Positions 1-13,078 are shown, counted from the first letter of the stretch. The stretch is 64,000 bases of DNA from Asterella californica (GCA_036924285.1 JAYKYS010000025.1:992001-1056000), one strand, 5' to 3'. Numbers and translations are program-made. Notes: a model not told the origin generated them from the sequence alone.

Positions 1-1440
1 GTAAGTAGGAGAAGACGGCCGCTCAGGAGAAGATGACCTCTCCTTTTGCTGCTTCTTCTTCTTGATCTCCTTCTGACGAGATTCTAACTTCCCTTTGCTT
101 CTGGTACTTACCTTGAACACCGCTTCATCCAAGACTTCTTCGGGAGGTCAACTGTCTGAATCCGGGCTAGGGTTCCAAACAGTGCCATCCGCCAAAGTGA
201 AAGAAGAAGCTGCCTCAAGTAACTTCGTCTTCTGAGCTGCAGTCGTCTTCTGCAACTGAGGTGTCTTTCCTTCACACTTCCCGGGGTCCGGTTCGTCTTC
301 CTCGATATGGAGACAATCCGTACAATCCCCAGGATCTTCTTCTTCTACCGTGATGTGCTGTACCATTGCTAACTCGAGTTTAGAAGTTGATGTAGCTTCT
401 GCATGAAGCGTGGTATCTGCAAATCTAACCATTTGTCGTGGTCGTAAGGTCTGAGGACAATTTCCTGTGAAATGACCGGCTTCCTTACAGTTCCACACAA
501 GGGCACTTGCCCAATCTGTCTTCTCGGATGAGGACATGTGGACCACCAGTGTCCTATCTCTCCATAATTATTGCACGCTCCAGGAAGAGGGTTAAGAGGT
601 CGTTGTGATGAAGAAGGTTGCCAGGGCGTCCTGGTCTGTACATTGCTAGCTCTATCCCTAGGTACATAACGATTATATTGGGCGGGAGGCGTAGGAGTGA
701 AGGGTTGTATCGTCTCGATCCTATAGCAGGTTTCCCCACTCGGATCGTGTAGATATCCCTCATCGGCTTCTTCCCATCCTGCCCAGTTGACAGCTTGGTC
801 CTGCGTACACTGATCTCTGGTGTGTCCGGAAGAGTTACAAAGGTTGCACCAAAGGTTTGGCCGGGAAGCCGTAGGTTGCTTCCGCTTGTCCTTCTGGTTC
901 AGAAGATGAACTTTCAGGTCGGCAACTGCTTCAGAACCTCATCGATGCGAGGATCAGGTGCAGACTGTATGATCTGAGTCTGAGGCATCTTCTGCACAAC
1001 TTCCTCCCTTGCTCGCGTCTCCTCCTTCTTCTTCTTCCGCGTCTTCTTCTCTTGTTCAGATTCGGATTCTGAACTTTCGACGGTAGACTCTTCAGAAGTA
1101 GAGGATGCTTCCGAATCACTGTTATCAGTTTCAGTGGACTTGGACTTCCTCTTGGACTTCCTAGAAGACTTCTTTGACTTCTTGGACTTCTTCGAGGTCT
1201 TCTCTCTGTCTTTCGTCATATTTCGAGTGATGCTCGAGGTTTCATACTGCTCGGCATGCTTCTGTACCTCGGCTAAATCATCACCTCCTCCTCTTCTGCA
1301 GTACAATTCCATATCCTGAGACAATCCTCCCAAGTACTAGTCCACGGCTTGCTGAGCACAGTAACCGGGTCTTCCTTGGTTCTGAGGGATGTGATCCAGG
1401 AGGTCTTCAAACCTCGGGGTTTAAGCTGGGTTTTGGTTGG
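1..1440 (-). pseudogene. Gypsy-type retrotransposon gag remnant with three zinc knuckles, cut by window start
   Basis: Reading the minus strand from about 1440 down to 1, the frames carry a Gag-like order: a helical segment (EVQKHAEQYE), a long Lys/Ser/Glu-rich linker (about 1220-1000), then three CCHC-type knuckles. Knuckle 1 (848-807) is CNLCNSSGHTRDQC, a perfect C-X2-C-X4-H-X4-C. Knuckle 2 (575-534) has Tyr in place of the second Cys. Knuckle 3 (497-457, CKEAGHFTGNC part) is split by a one-base frame change. An in-frame stop lies near 1338. The remaining sequence to base 1 is Lys/Glu-rich and probably leads into the pol part outside the window. Frame changes show it is a dead copy. The family assignment to Gypsy/Ty3 is an inference from layout; Gag is an RNA-binding capsid protein. 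Confidence 0.7.
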
Positions 1441-4360
1441 ACAAATTAGTATTAGATTCATAGATTCGATATATTATTGTTTGAATTTGGTTCGAGAGAT
1501 AGGTAAAAGAAAAGAAGTTGCGAGTAAATTACCTTAGAATTCAAAAAGACATGCATGGATCATGTTACATAAACCCCTTAATGTCTTGATTTATCTGATA
1601 AAGCACACCCTTCATTGGTTTATGTCGTACCTTAGAACTGCAGCTAAAATATCCTCGACCGAAGGGAAATGACTACTCATGAGTGAAAGTGAGCTTAGAG
1701 GCTCAGAATTTTAGCAAGTGTGTGGAAAAGCCCCTCAGGAGACCGCAGGAGCAGTTCGTAGTGGCATGATTACTGTCCTTAAATAATAGGTTTAAATCTG
1801 AGCATATAAACTTGTTCATGTTTAATCAAGTTGAAATTAAATTTCAGTCAAGTCTGCAGTTTATGCTCCTCTTTTCAGTTTATCATAAGTCTTCGATGCA
1901 AGGATACAAGTTTGTTGGAAAAGCATATGTCACTTGTGGAAAATAGACCGATAACTCTACTCTAAACCTATGAGCTTCATGAATTTTACTATTCTTTTAT
2001 GCTCTTTCTTTTTGCAGCTGAAATGAGTTGAGATGCATATTGATCCATGTCCAGTTGCTTTAACTTCTTCTGAGAATCTCCAAAATATTTGTTGATGGAT
2101 CTTGCTCATCCAATCTTTCTACGTACTATCTTATATTGTAAGACGAACAAAATTACACTCGCACATTGTATATGCTTTAATGCTGTTGGTAAAAAGATTA
2201 CTCTTTCTTTGAAAACAAACCTACATGATTATATTTTGTCGGAGACTAGAGTTGAGAAGAATATCGGATAAGCATCTCCAACCGCTTTTGGGAAATTCTT
2301 TCTTGCTTTTTGTTATAAGAAAAGATGTAAGTGTTCTAAACTGTCATGAAAAAATAAATTGTTTTTGTAAATGTTAAATGATACAAAACCTAAAACTTAT
2401 GCGAGATCCAGACATAACCTATAAAAAAAGCGTGGACGCATGATATGCTCAACTATAATTATAAAAGCCTACTAACAAATACACATCAGTTTAATCTATA
2501 AATTAAATAAACAAGCTCAACGTATGTGGAAATGTACCCGTAAACGATTTCAGACCATTTAGAAATGTCATTCGCACCGTCTTCAAGGTCTCAGATATTT
2601 TATTTTTTTTTGATGATAGATTGGTAACTTAATACCTCTGTAGTTAGATACCCAAGGAGTACCAGGAAAATAAGAAATCATTCTTACCTGATTAATTTAT
2701 CTCACATATTAAACTATAATTTTAGCTGTTTTTCTCACGTTCGAGATATTACATTTTGCAAAACAAATAGGAATCTATAAAGGAAAAGGGGAATAAATCG
2801 CTTGTAGTATCTATCATTTTATAATTTGGTTCCCATGTAAGAAACATGTTTACATAATTTCTAAGTTCGAACGACAGAAATGATCAACTATCTTTTAAGG
2901 GAATTAGTACGTGACTCCAGTATGTTATGAATCATTTTTAATTCATCATATGTCTTATGATTATAATATGATTGTCCATTCACGATTTATTCAGTAGTTC
3001 TGGAAAATCTGAAGATCACGCTATTCTGAGTTCCGAACTTGATCTTCCTCTTTAACATCTGTCAGAAAAATTACATACACGTTAAGTCTAATTCAAAATT
3101 TGAATCCAAGATTGTATTTGAAACATCACTTTGGTATTAAAGTGAGAGTTGAAAAATAAATTAAATAGATTTTTATAAGAACATTTAATATTTAATTAGA
3201 CACGTCTATACACAAGAATTTTGTTATCCTTACCATGTAAGTGGTTGACGACCAAAGCATGTCATAAAAGCGAATTGAGGGGTCCTTGTTGTTCGCAGCT
3301 GGATTGTGGAAACTACAAAAGCATCTTATTAAGGCCGATTGAAATTGAAGAGGAATATACCGTTGTGTCAAGGATTTTCACTCTACAAATTACAAATTTA
3401 TAGTTAGCAAAAATAAAATGTCTATTTAGATAACGACGTGTGGAAAAGTGAAATGAGTGATGAAATTGAAGAAATGAATTTGCATCACAGTTCTCTGTAG
3501 TGGACTGCTCTATACAACAATCCACTAAGTTCATATGTTCAAAGGATAAACAAGAAATATGCGAGAGAACCTCAGATCGAATCATAATTATTATTTCCTT
3601 TAAAGAAAGACTAAAATATATTTCTTCTCAATTTTAATCGATTTATTGATTTTTGAAATCTATTTGAATTACCCCTTCACAATATAGAACTCATTTCTGC
3701 AGATCTCAGCATACTAACTCATGATGCCATTGATTTCAGAAGAATATGTCAAGATCACCTGATATGCACATTCTAGTTTATTAATAAAGCTTACGAATTT
3801 TATTTGTTTGTTTATTTGTATTTGGTAGGGTTTCAATATTTTAAGAAATTTAGCAAAAGATAAAATTATGAAACTAAATGTTTGATTTCTTTTTTATAAA
3901 TCACACAGAGTTTATACGACTCTCGTAAAATTAACAATAAATAATAATAATAAGCTTATATAATGTACTATATTACTGATAAGAAATTATTACTCATCTT
4001 ATATAGTTTATAAATTTATTGTTAATTTCTTCAGTTAAAGTTTATGGGTAGTTATAATACAAGAAGTACTCTGATCATCGCCTAGTATATACACATTATA
4101 ATATGCTAGTTGTATTCAAAATATATTTTGAATCTCTTTTCATGTGATTATTTGATCATGTAATTCTTCCTTCTTGATATATTATAGTTACTTCAGAGAA
4201 TTCGCAAGCAAAGCTATGGCCCTCGCAAAGCAATTACAGACGCAACGCTTTGTCCTCTTATCTTTATGGAGGGTGTAAACTGAAAACATTTCTGAACTGC
4301 GTTGAACTGCCTTCATAGCGGTATGCACCGCCGTGGTAACTCACTTATCGTTTATCACCG
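1441..4360. other. AT-rich stretch without a supported gene
   Basis: Only short frames without recognisable domains are present on either strand. Base composition is strongly AT-rich with homopolymer runs. I see no repeat structure or RNA gene that I can defend. Confidence 0.5.
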
Positions 4361-4450
4361 ACCATGGTTAACAGCGCTGACCAGTCATACAGGATCGCAT
4401 TATTACATACGGTTTCTTCACAAACTCCAGCCGCACGGCGCAGGGTAGCC

Positions 4451-4474
4451 GGGACTCGGGACTCGGGACTCGGG
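4451..4474. repeat. 7-bp tandem repeat (GGGACTC)n
   Basis: The unit GGGACTC is repeated about three and a half times in a locally GC-rich patch. It is a simple microsatellite-type repeat. Confidence 0.85.
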
Positions 4475-5730
4475 AGAAGGCAGCGGGCACGTTTGTTGCG
4501 GCCGGCTTTACCACAGTCGGCTAAACTTGTCGCTTGTGGGAACTGGACACAGGTGTTGCATGTGCCAAACCACTAAAAAAAGTTTGCTGATAAAGCTCGG
4601 CAGTAAAATCCAGATATTGGCATCACAAAGACCTTGTGCTGGGACAACTAACTACAGTAAGCTGCGGGTCATTTCTTTTGGCTTTCGCAAAGAAACTGCA
4701 ACTCGAACCCAAAGTCAATGGAATGGATGGTCTGTCACGGATGTACGTTGAGTTACGGTACTGTAGTTTGCGTATTGCCATCTGGAATGACGGGTAAGCA
4801 GAGTTCGAACCTAAAGTTTAACCGGTTTCCAGGCAGTTGTAGGGAGTTTAACCGGCCGAGACGGAAATCATTGATGACGGTTATTCTCGTTTTCTTCTCA
4901 TTACCGGAAAGACCTCCTGTGCGGTCCGCACTCTTTCGGTCGTTTCAGATCAGACCTCCAAAAGTTATGACATGCCGTAAAATGAAGCGACGATCTACTT
5001 TCGCAGGAAATATACAATTAATATTATAAAAGTTCCCTGCATATACAGTATTTCTATGGTTCCTTGCGTGAGAAACCACGTGGAACTATATCCAAAGGAA
5101 AATAGATTATACGGATCGCAGCTTTTTCTGTGGCCCAGAACCGTTTACATCTTCTCAGCGCAAGTGGATAATATGGATAATTATTCAGAAGTAAATGAAA
5201 ACGTACAGCAACGTCAAAGGGAGAGTTAACTATGTCGACATGATTGGAAGTCGCCCGCTGTGTTCCCTTGTTGCCCCCTTGTTGTCAAGGGGCAACAAGG
5301 GAAAGTAAAAGTAACTACGAACCATACATCTATAGGGAGGTAACAACAAGGCTTTGACCTTTCTTGTTGAACCACAGACAGACTCGGTAACCATGCATGC
5401 TTGAACCTTACGTTTGCTTAGCAGCGTGGGGGAGGAAAGCAGAGGGAGCTCTCACTGTTACGTGTTCCAACTCACCACTGAAATGGATAAGGCTTCTGGG
5501 GAAATAGAGCCAAACACCAAGTTCGACGTACAGTACATTAAACGGCTCCAGCTTCCTTCAAAAAGAAATACTAATAAACTGATCAATTGCAAACTCGGAA
5601 TGTCTGGAATTCCGAAGACTAGATCACCACCTCCGTGGAATTATGCCACTCACAACAATTGGGGTCCAGTGGCGGCTCAGCGAACCTTGAGGTTGTCATC
5701 GGTAGAGCTATGCAATGATTAGTCCAATTG
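4475..5730. other. Region of mixed short frames, no gene supported
   Basis: Several frames of 70-103 codons overlap here on the plus strand (for example 4718-5029 and 5414-5722), but none has a recognisable domain, a signal peptide or consistent codon bias. The one clear structure is the inverted repeat at 5263-5303, listed separately. Confidence 0.4.
5263..5303. repeat. Short-loop inverted repeat (15-bp arms)
   Basis: The left arm TTCCCTTGTTGCCCC (5263-5277) is perfectly complementary to 5289-5303. The inner bases CTTG/CAAG extend the stem with one bulge and leave a 4-nt loop. The fold is about 18 bp long and strongly stable compared with the AT-rich surroundings. Confidence 0.9.
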
Positions 5731-6425
5731 CAATGGATAATTAGAGACATTGAAACCTTTCCTGGTAATGATATGCATGCAATATCTACTTTTGATAACT
5801 TCTGTCGGCTTGTTGTTTTGGAAAAAATATATCTGTTAAATGAAATCTTATATCAAGTTAAAAAAAATTAAAAGTATAAACAATATTATTAACTAAACCT
5901 GCAAACGTGAGAAGACGCAGTCATAAACTATAAGGGGAGTATTGACATACACGCTCACCAAAGTACATATGTGTGTTGATATGCTGATCAGCACCTCTCG
6001 TATGTTATGAAAGTTTTAATTTATCACATAATCCTTCTCAAGTGAAGAATTAAGTAATAAATAAAACTTTTGAATATGGACCTCTTCCATCAGTAATAGG
6101 TGAATATATACAGAAATTAGACTTTTATAAATTATGCAAAGAAGTTAAACTTTTAGAAATTACAGGATTCAGATGAAAAGAGGCAAGTAAAAAATGTCAG
6201 GGACTGCACAACCTCTGCAATCATCCGATTCCGTTTTTCCCAGCTGTAATTTTGTGTTTACTACAAAATCCTATAAAAAGCTTTAGGGGAGTTACCGAAG
6301 TACTTTACAGCCAAGGTTTGAGTGACCCCTAATATGGCTGACGTTTATGGAGGGTAGAAGAGAAGCACAACAAAAACGTGGCTCACAGATAACTACCAAA
6401 CCGAGAGTCAGAAATTGTCAGGTTC

Positions 6426-6506
6426 TATATATTCATAACAGGATGTGATTATAGAAAAGAAAAGAACTAGAAAGAATATATATATTCATAAGAGGATGTG
6501 GTTATA
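6426..6506. repeat. 28-bp direct repeat pair
   Basis: TATATATTCATAA(C/G)AGGATG and the following bases occur at 6426-6453 and again at 6479-6506, with two differences in 28 bases and 25 bp between them. Confidence 0.8.
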
Positions 6507-6510
6507 ACGA

Positions 6511-6540
6511 GCCGCATGTAACTCATGAGTTAGATGCGGC
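6511..6540. repeat. 30-bp quasi-palindrome
   Basis: GCCGCAT and ATGCGGC flank the perfect 14-bp palindrome TAACTCATGAGTTA, with a single opposed G:G mismatch on each side. It lies directly after the second 28-bp direct repeat. It could be a dimer-binding site or a cruciform; no function can be assigned. Confidence 0.85.
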
Positions 6541-6903
6541 GTGTGATCATAAGCAAGGTCACTCAGCTGTTAAAAGACAATGTCCAGGTTGAGACTTGAG
6601 TCAGTGTACTACTGATGAGTTCAGTCTCTTCTAGTCTTATCTCTTGTGATTGATTTCTGTAGTTATATATGTTAGAGAATATATAACAACTCTGGAGATA
6701 CGATGATGATGCCTCTGATCCCTTTACTAGCGTATCTTGGAGAGAGAGATTGCATTGCCTTTGGTCTTCACCCATCAGCTAGCTCTTACTCGTAACTAGT
6801 GACCACACTGATATATACACGAGAATGGTAGATTTTATCAAGGATCACGTGTGCTCTAGCACTTGGGTAGCGAGGAAATAACCCGGGGAAATACATAGAC
6901 AGA

Positions 6904-7265
6904 GATTTACTTTATCAGAGTGTCGGACTTGATCAAACTCCTCTTATAATGTCTTGTTTGATCATATCTGTGACCTGGAGTTGTCAGTCATTTAGTTCAT
7001 GTTGTTTAGTTACATCAAAACTGAGACTTGCTTCGTTTTCTTGTCAGGAGTAGTGACGCGAGAAGAGACTCGGAAAAATTAATTTTAGATTACTCATTGA
7101 CTTATCTCTATGTATGCATAGCTTTTCCTGTTTACACATATTGCTGACTAGGCGAAGTGACCTGTAGGACTGAAAACTCCAGGTGAGAGTTTGATCAAGT
7201 AAAGGATTATAAGTGAGGTACGATCAAGTCAGACATTCTTTTTAGAGGTCTGATCAAGTAAATTT
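6904..7265. mobile_element. Short TIR element (MITE-like) rich in TTGATCA
   Basis: The outer sequence ATTTACTTTATCAGAGTGTC at about 6905 is matched in reverse complement near 7263-7245 (TCTGATCAAGTAAAT). Further in, GACTTGATC, TTATAAT, TTGATCA and CTGGAGTTGTCAGTC (to about 6990) recur inverted at about 7165-7235 (GACTGAAAACTCCAG, TTTGATCAAG, ATTATAAG, GATCAAGTC). The paired ends are about 70-90 bp long around a short core with no open frame. I could not settle the target duplication, so the ends are approximate. Confidence 0.6.
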
Positions 7266-8391
7266 TTGAGTACATAGAGAAAATAGTGTTGCTTTCCTCG
7301 TGATCAATTCTATACGTGCAACAGTAGCATTCAGTTCTCATCATCCATCACATATTTCAAACCAGTGAATATACATCCAAAATGCAGTTTTGGCTAAAAA
7401 AAGGAAAATGACAAACTTCCAATCAAGAGTAAAATGAAAAAGCGTCACTGGACCGGACATAACAGTGGGTTACACATAAATGTTAACTGTTAACTGTACA
7501 CTGCATGTCGGCTTTTCCGGAAAAACCCATAAGGAATGTATGTAGCAGCACGCATCAAGAACCATAATATCGGTCCACTGTTTCCTCATAAAATCGTTTT
7601 TTTACAGTGTTTAGGTTAGGTGATAAATTAACACCTTTGCATATTCCCCTCCACCGAACACGGAGGAGGTGAAAAATATACATGCAAAGAAAATCGAGTT
7701 CAAAGTGAATCAAGTTGGATCGATTCAAAAGAGTAGAGGTATGATAGAAGATAACTTTTTGCACAAGGTCCTGCTGGTCGAGCAAACACGTACCATGTAG
7801 ATGAGATGGCCACGTTATGAGAAATATTTACATCCGCACAAGCCGTTCGTTGCACAAGGTCAAATGGACTCCAAAAGGAATGCTTCTGTACCAAGAGAAC
7901 TACAGCAAGGAAGGAAGCCGTAAACAGCAACGTACACGAGACTGAAATCTTATCCCATGCACGTAACTGTACCAGGACTGGACCGCACTGTGCGTCCCAC
8001 TCTTACGACCTCTCGCTCGCTCCAAGGAGACTCTGTAGTAAGCATTCTCCGCCGATGTCTACTACGTGTCGAGCGGCAGATGTAGTCTGTCTCCCGAAGA
8101 GCTCCCAGAAGAGAAGAGGAGGCGCCCAGAAATACCGCCTTTGATCCTCGGACGCATTCTTTTTCTAGATTCCTGGTTTCCTTGCGTCTGCTTGAACTGG
8201 ATTCCTACTGTTCTGTCCAGTTAATGATAATTAAGTAGCCCTGCCCTTTCGTTGCGTTCACGAAGTATTCAGCTTCTGCGCGCGCTCCAAAGAGACACTA
8301 GAAGCACTCGAGGAAAGCTCCGTATGCGTCTCTGACCTGATTGACGTGAGCTTAGTATCTGCCTGTTCATTGTTCTGATGTGGAACGGTAA
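7266..8391. other. Non-coding stretch, nothing supported
   Basis: Overlapping short frames occur on the minus strand near 7555-7930, but the apparent signal-like frame at 7700-7930 lacks an ATG start. No domain, RNA gene or repeat is visible. Confidence 0.45.
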
Positions 8392-8401
8392 AAGTAAAAT
8401 T

Positions 8402-9053
8402 GGGGTATTTGTTTGAACGGGCCCTTTTACGAATTTGTTCGCTATAACAGACCCATGAAATGTTTTTCATCCTTGAACGTACCCTTCATCACCTATAAAC
8501 TATTTCCCTGTCATCGATCGTTGACTAGGTTATCACGGTGCATTTTTGCTGACTAAGTTGCCACCGAATGCTATTTCTCTTTCAAGGATTGAACTTTCCC
8601 GGCTCGAAGATTAATCTTCACGGTCGGATGGAGTTTCCAAAAAAACAAAACAGTCATGCATTTGTTCCAGTTTCAAGATTACAGTACATAAAAAGATGTA
8701 TCTTTATGTTCTATTTCTGCACTATGTCAGTTTTAACACGATGCTTTAGAGTTTGATGTCTAAAGCTTTTAGTCTTCATGTTTTAACATCAATGACGCTA
8801 AATATTTATCTCGGGTTCGTCTACTATGCCCGCGTTCTCTTCATGGTACAGTACAGTCAGCCGTTGTCATGCGCGATGTGCTGGCTGGAGGTGGCCAGCA
8901 AGGTTACAGACTGCAGCCGTGGCAACCTAGTCAGCTATCGGTGACAGGAAAATGATTCATAAGCGGCCAAGGTCTGTTGAAGGATGACAAACATCTCATG
9001 GTTCCGTTCTAGCAAAAAATACTCGTCAAATGGCACTTTCAAACAAATACCCC
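8402..9053. mobile_element. 652-bp Mutator-like non-autonomous TIR element
   Basis: The element starts GGGGTATTTGTTTGAA and ends with the exact reverse complement TTCAAACAAATACCCC. The inverted match continues imperfectly for about 150 bp each side (for example CCATGAAATGTTTTTCATCC at about 8452 against the inverted copy near 8983-9002, and CCTGTCATCGATCGTTGACTAGG at about 8509 against the inverted copy ending near 8948). The element is flanked on both sides by AAGTAAAATT (8392-8401 and 9054-9063), a 10-bp target duplication. Long TIRs with a 9-11 bp duplication are the hallmark of Mutator/MULE elements. There is no transposase inside; a short unremarkable core lies between the TIRs. Confidence 0.85.
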
Positions 9054-9063
9054 AAGTAAAATT

Positions 9064-12000
9064 ACGTTATAATTGGGGTATAATTGTTGATGGATGAGAC
9101 TTTAGGGTTTCTACAGTTGCGTATGTATTTCTTGATCATCTGCTTCAGAAGAGGAATTGGCTCCTATCCCAACGCGAAGGGGAAATCTGTGAAGAATCGA
9201 ATACTGCAAAATTGGGTAAACAGGCAAACATTTTGTCGGCTAAAAGACTTACAATCTTGCCTGGACTCGGATCCATTCGTGTGTCCATTTCATTCTTCTA
9301 TGTAACTGGAATGAAAGTTGCGAGGAACTCATTCACTCGTTGCTTTTGCATTGAGGAGGTGTTGTTTCACGAGAAGGGCCCGATCCCTCGATCTTCCGTT
9401 AGACGTGATTCCATGCATAGCAGCTGGAATTTTGCACCAACTCATAGCTGGACAGTTGGTTCATACAGTCTAGCTATAGGTAAATTCGATGACAGAACTG
9501 AACCTGCAGAACATGATTGATGTTTCTGTAGTTTCTGGAAGTGTTTGGGACCCTTCCAGTATAGTCTCTTCAGCTGCAGGCTCTTCGAGCAAAAATATCG
9601 TTCTTAATCGTGTCATGACGAATCCGGAATTTATACAAGTAATCTTGTCACGGTTAGAAGCCTCGGTTGGTCAGTGAACTGGAAGGTAGTTAAGACTCGC
9701 GTGAGTTTAGCCCGCTGGATCCGACCACACGCACAATTTTGTCTTCTCTTACTCAGGTGCGATTGTAACTAACGAAAGTAACAAAGAGAACTGTCAGCGC
9801 AACTGGGCTTCTCCCGTCTCCAATGCTACGTACGAACAAGGAGAGGGCATCATGATATGTGACACTAACAGAAACTTCGACTTAGCTATCCTTAAGCTTT
9901 GGGCATTTTTCCCTACTCGAAGTCATTCTGCCACCAGTTTGTACCCATTTAGGTTGCTTCCCAGTATCTGCTCCCGAATTCTCTGTTATATCTTGACACC
10001 ATTAGAAAAGCTATGAAATCTGACCTTTTGTAAATCCTTTGAAATCGGTATTATCCGACCTGATGAGCAGTCTGTTCGATATCTGCTGACACAGTTGTGT
10101 GGAAACCTCCTCGAGATGGTCCTCTCTGTTCTCTGGTCGTGGCCATAGAATCTCTCGGTTCTCCGATTTTGATGCGACTCACTCCTCACTCCTGCATAGG
10201 TACACGCTCCAGAGGGAAACGAGAATGGAAACGACATGAAGAAGAACGACGATGTCAAAGAAGTGCAACGTATAACAGAAGGATCGGAGAATCATGTCCT
10301 TGGAGATGTGTCCAGTGACATGATTCTGATGCCCAGGAGATTGCCTCTCTTCAACGACTCCGGTTACGAAGGTTGGGTTAAAGACGTTGCTCGTTGCACC
10401 AAATCAGCATGCATGCTTCGACCGTAAGAAGCGTAGGTGATCAGTAAGTGGAGTTAGATTACCGTCTTATATTGTTAAGAAAGTGAACGGATCAGCTATA
10501 CATCATCTCCTAAGAGTGACCATATAGTCCGACCTTTAGGTGCACCAGAGCAGCAGTACTCAGATAACGGAAAGAGCCACGAAGAAAACTGACGTCACTA
10601 CATAAACAGGACAGGGAGTCTCGTGCGACTAAGGTGACTTAATACATGACAGCTTTAAAGAGACACTACTTAAACTATGTAGCGCTGAGCTTAACTAACT
10701 GCATCCGTAGCATATACTGCGAATTATCTGCATGGCATATACGAGTATATAGAGCACCACTTGGACGGAACAGTGCGTAAGCTGATTATATTCTTGGTCT
10801 GAGTTCCAGAGAATTCTTTCTGAATTATACTGCTGAAACTAAAAGGTGAGAGAAGTCCTAAATCCAAAAATGATTGAAGGGAAAGGGAGATGACAAACCC
10901 GATAACACTGTTTGATTATCACGAAGGTGTCCCTCTAAGTAATGTTTCCATGTTATTCAAGCTGTAACGTGTTTGGGAAGCAGCAGTACCACCATCTCAA
11001 CTACAGCTTGACGGGCCCTATGCCCGATGAATTCGATTGGTCATATACAGAATTAGTGAATGTGATGGAAGTGTTGAACATTGACCACCAAAGATATCTC
11101 TGAGTCCAGCATATCTGAGTCCAGCTGCAGGGGAACGAGTTGGAAGTAGGTTTCTCAAGAGCATGAATGGCGAGAACACTCATGTGGTGCATGCAACTTC
11201 ACTAAGCATTTGAGCTGTGAACCGCCAACGACTCCAGGCGCAGCGTAGAAAAACATTCGTGCTTCTCAGATACTTCACCCAACTAAAGATCTCCTGTCGA
11301 GGGTCGACAGTTTGCATGCATGGCACTTGTAACAAGCAATTGAAGCTTTGATGCTTGCATTATCATCTTCAGTAGCAGCAGAAGATTGCCCTCTAATGCA
11401 ACAGTTTGCGTTAGAGGCCTATTTTCTGACTGGAGTCTCCCACCACAGCCAGCCACCATGCCATCCAGTCAGTGACCCAGAAAACTATTTTCTGCCGGTG
11501 TATACTTAGTCAACTGACTGGAGCTTCATGCAGTGCTATGAATGGATGGGAAAAAGCCGAGTTCAGTGATCCGGATTGAACCTTACAAAAAGATAAACAT
11601 CGCAAACTCTAGTCTTAAAAACTTTCATCAGCAACATTATTAACAAAAGCTACAGTTGAGAGAGTGTCACCTCGTGAACAGCGTAACTTGGTTATGTTGA
11701 TACCCAGGCAGGCTCCGTAGCCGCAGCCATGAATTCCGGTGAAGCAGTCCCGCTTTCATTTGCACTCATTTTGTATCATTCGATTGCTCCAGAGCTCATA
11801 ACATAGAAAATGCGGTTCCTTCTTCCATGTATGATATTTTATCTCCGTATTTTCTGTTTGCGAACGGGTAGCAATGATGCTTTTTCAGAGGGGCAGGAAT
11901 CGGGTCACCGGGTAGTTTAGGTAGCTTTTCTTTCTTGCAGTATGCAGTTAGATAGAGAAGCATCTTGTTGTGCGCAAACACATGCACAATGTCATACAGA

Positions 12001-13078
12001 TACGTAAGTGTATCACAATCGTCCTCTATTTCATTCTCTCTTCTAATTGAGAATTAAATCCCTCTAACTCCAAATAGCTACATATCTCAACTGCGTGATA
12101 TACACTAAACCAAATCTGAAGTCTCCTCTCTAAAGTACAAGTACTACAAGTTTAAAGGAGGCGCTGAATGCAAGCATGTTTGCATATTCTATCGCGCTTT
12201 CAGCATGAAGTGGTTCATAAAGAGCTTCATAAAGATGGGATGGTTTTCCCTTGCATACTGGTAGTGCTGTTTAAATCCACTTAAATCCACTGGATTATTT
12301 GACTTTGCGTAATTCTAGAGCGATAGTTTAACAGCATATGTAAACACTATTTTAAAGTTTGTTCTGTTACAGCATCACAGCGTACGAGCTCGTGCTACCG
12401 GCAGGACGAAAAGCTCCACTGCGAAATCATACCCTAAAAACAAATCAAACAAACGAATAAAATAATACAAAAAATGTGTAACTCTCCGAGCAAGCATTTT
12501 GTGGCATACATACCTTTGACCAACGAAAGGAGTATCTGGAGATAGCTGTGATGGTTGTGTTGGACTCCCTTTCTGCTTCCAGTGTGTCGTCCTCGAGCTC
12601 TTAGAGTCAAGCAACATATGAAACATTTGAACAAATCTGTTAAATAAACCGTTGAAACATGGAACAACCTTCTCCTACAACTGTTTAGTATGTTATACGA
12701 AAGGGAACGCAATCGAGTATCAAAATGACAGAATTCGATGTCAGGTTCAAACTTCAAAGGTCATCAAAGACTTTCGCTGAAAGTGGGTCAAGATTACTTA
12801 CAGTTACTGGACTCTATAGAAAACAGTACTGATATTTACACATAGCTGTCCGCTGACTCTATAGAACACACTGCAATCATCTGAACTTCGATGGCCGGTC
12901 CGAAGATAATGACAACGTCTTCATACCGTCCCGATGACTCCCATTTCACGTACAGGGAGTTTAAGACTTAACACGAAGTTAAGCTTCATCAACTTAATTC
13001 AGTTTCTCCCTATATAGAAATCCTTAAATATTTATTTCCAGAACTTAAAACATCTGTACTCGGCTTCCGAAAGTATCA
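9064..13078. other. Non-coding stretch with scattered short frames
   Basis: Short frames near 9084-9677, 9986-10427 and 12375-12757 overlap each other on both strands and show no domains. A 12-bp stem hairpin lies at 11390-11417 (listed separately). I see no supported gene. Confidence 0.4.
11390..11417. repeat. Hairpin, 12-bp stem, 4-nt loop
   Basis: CCTCTAATGCAA pairs with TTGCGTTAGAGG around the loop CAGT, with one mismatched pair. Confidence 0.8.

Noticed and set aside
4364..5029. Overlapping plus-strand frames in a GC-richer patch
   Set aside because: Three frames overlap, one through a simple tandem repeat; no motif supports any of them.
5414..5722. 102-codon plus-strand frame
   Set aside because: It lacks recognisable features and flanking splice signals that would tie it to a gene.
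7700..7930. Apparent secreted protein with a hydrophobic start
   Set aside because: The first codon is TTG and no usable upstream ATG is in frame.
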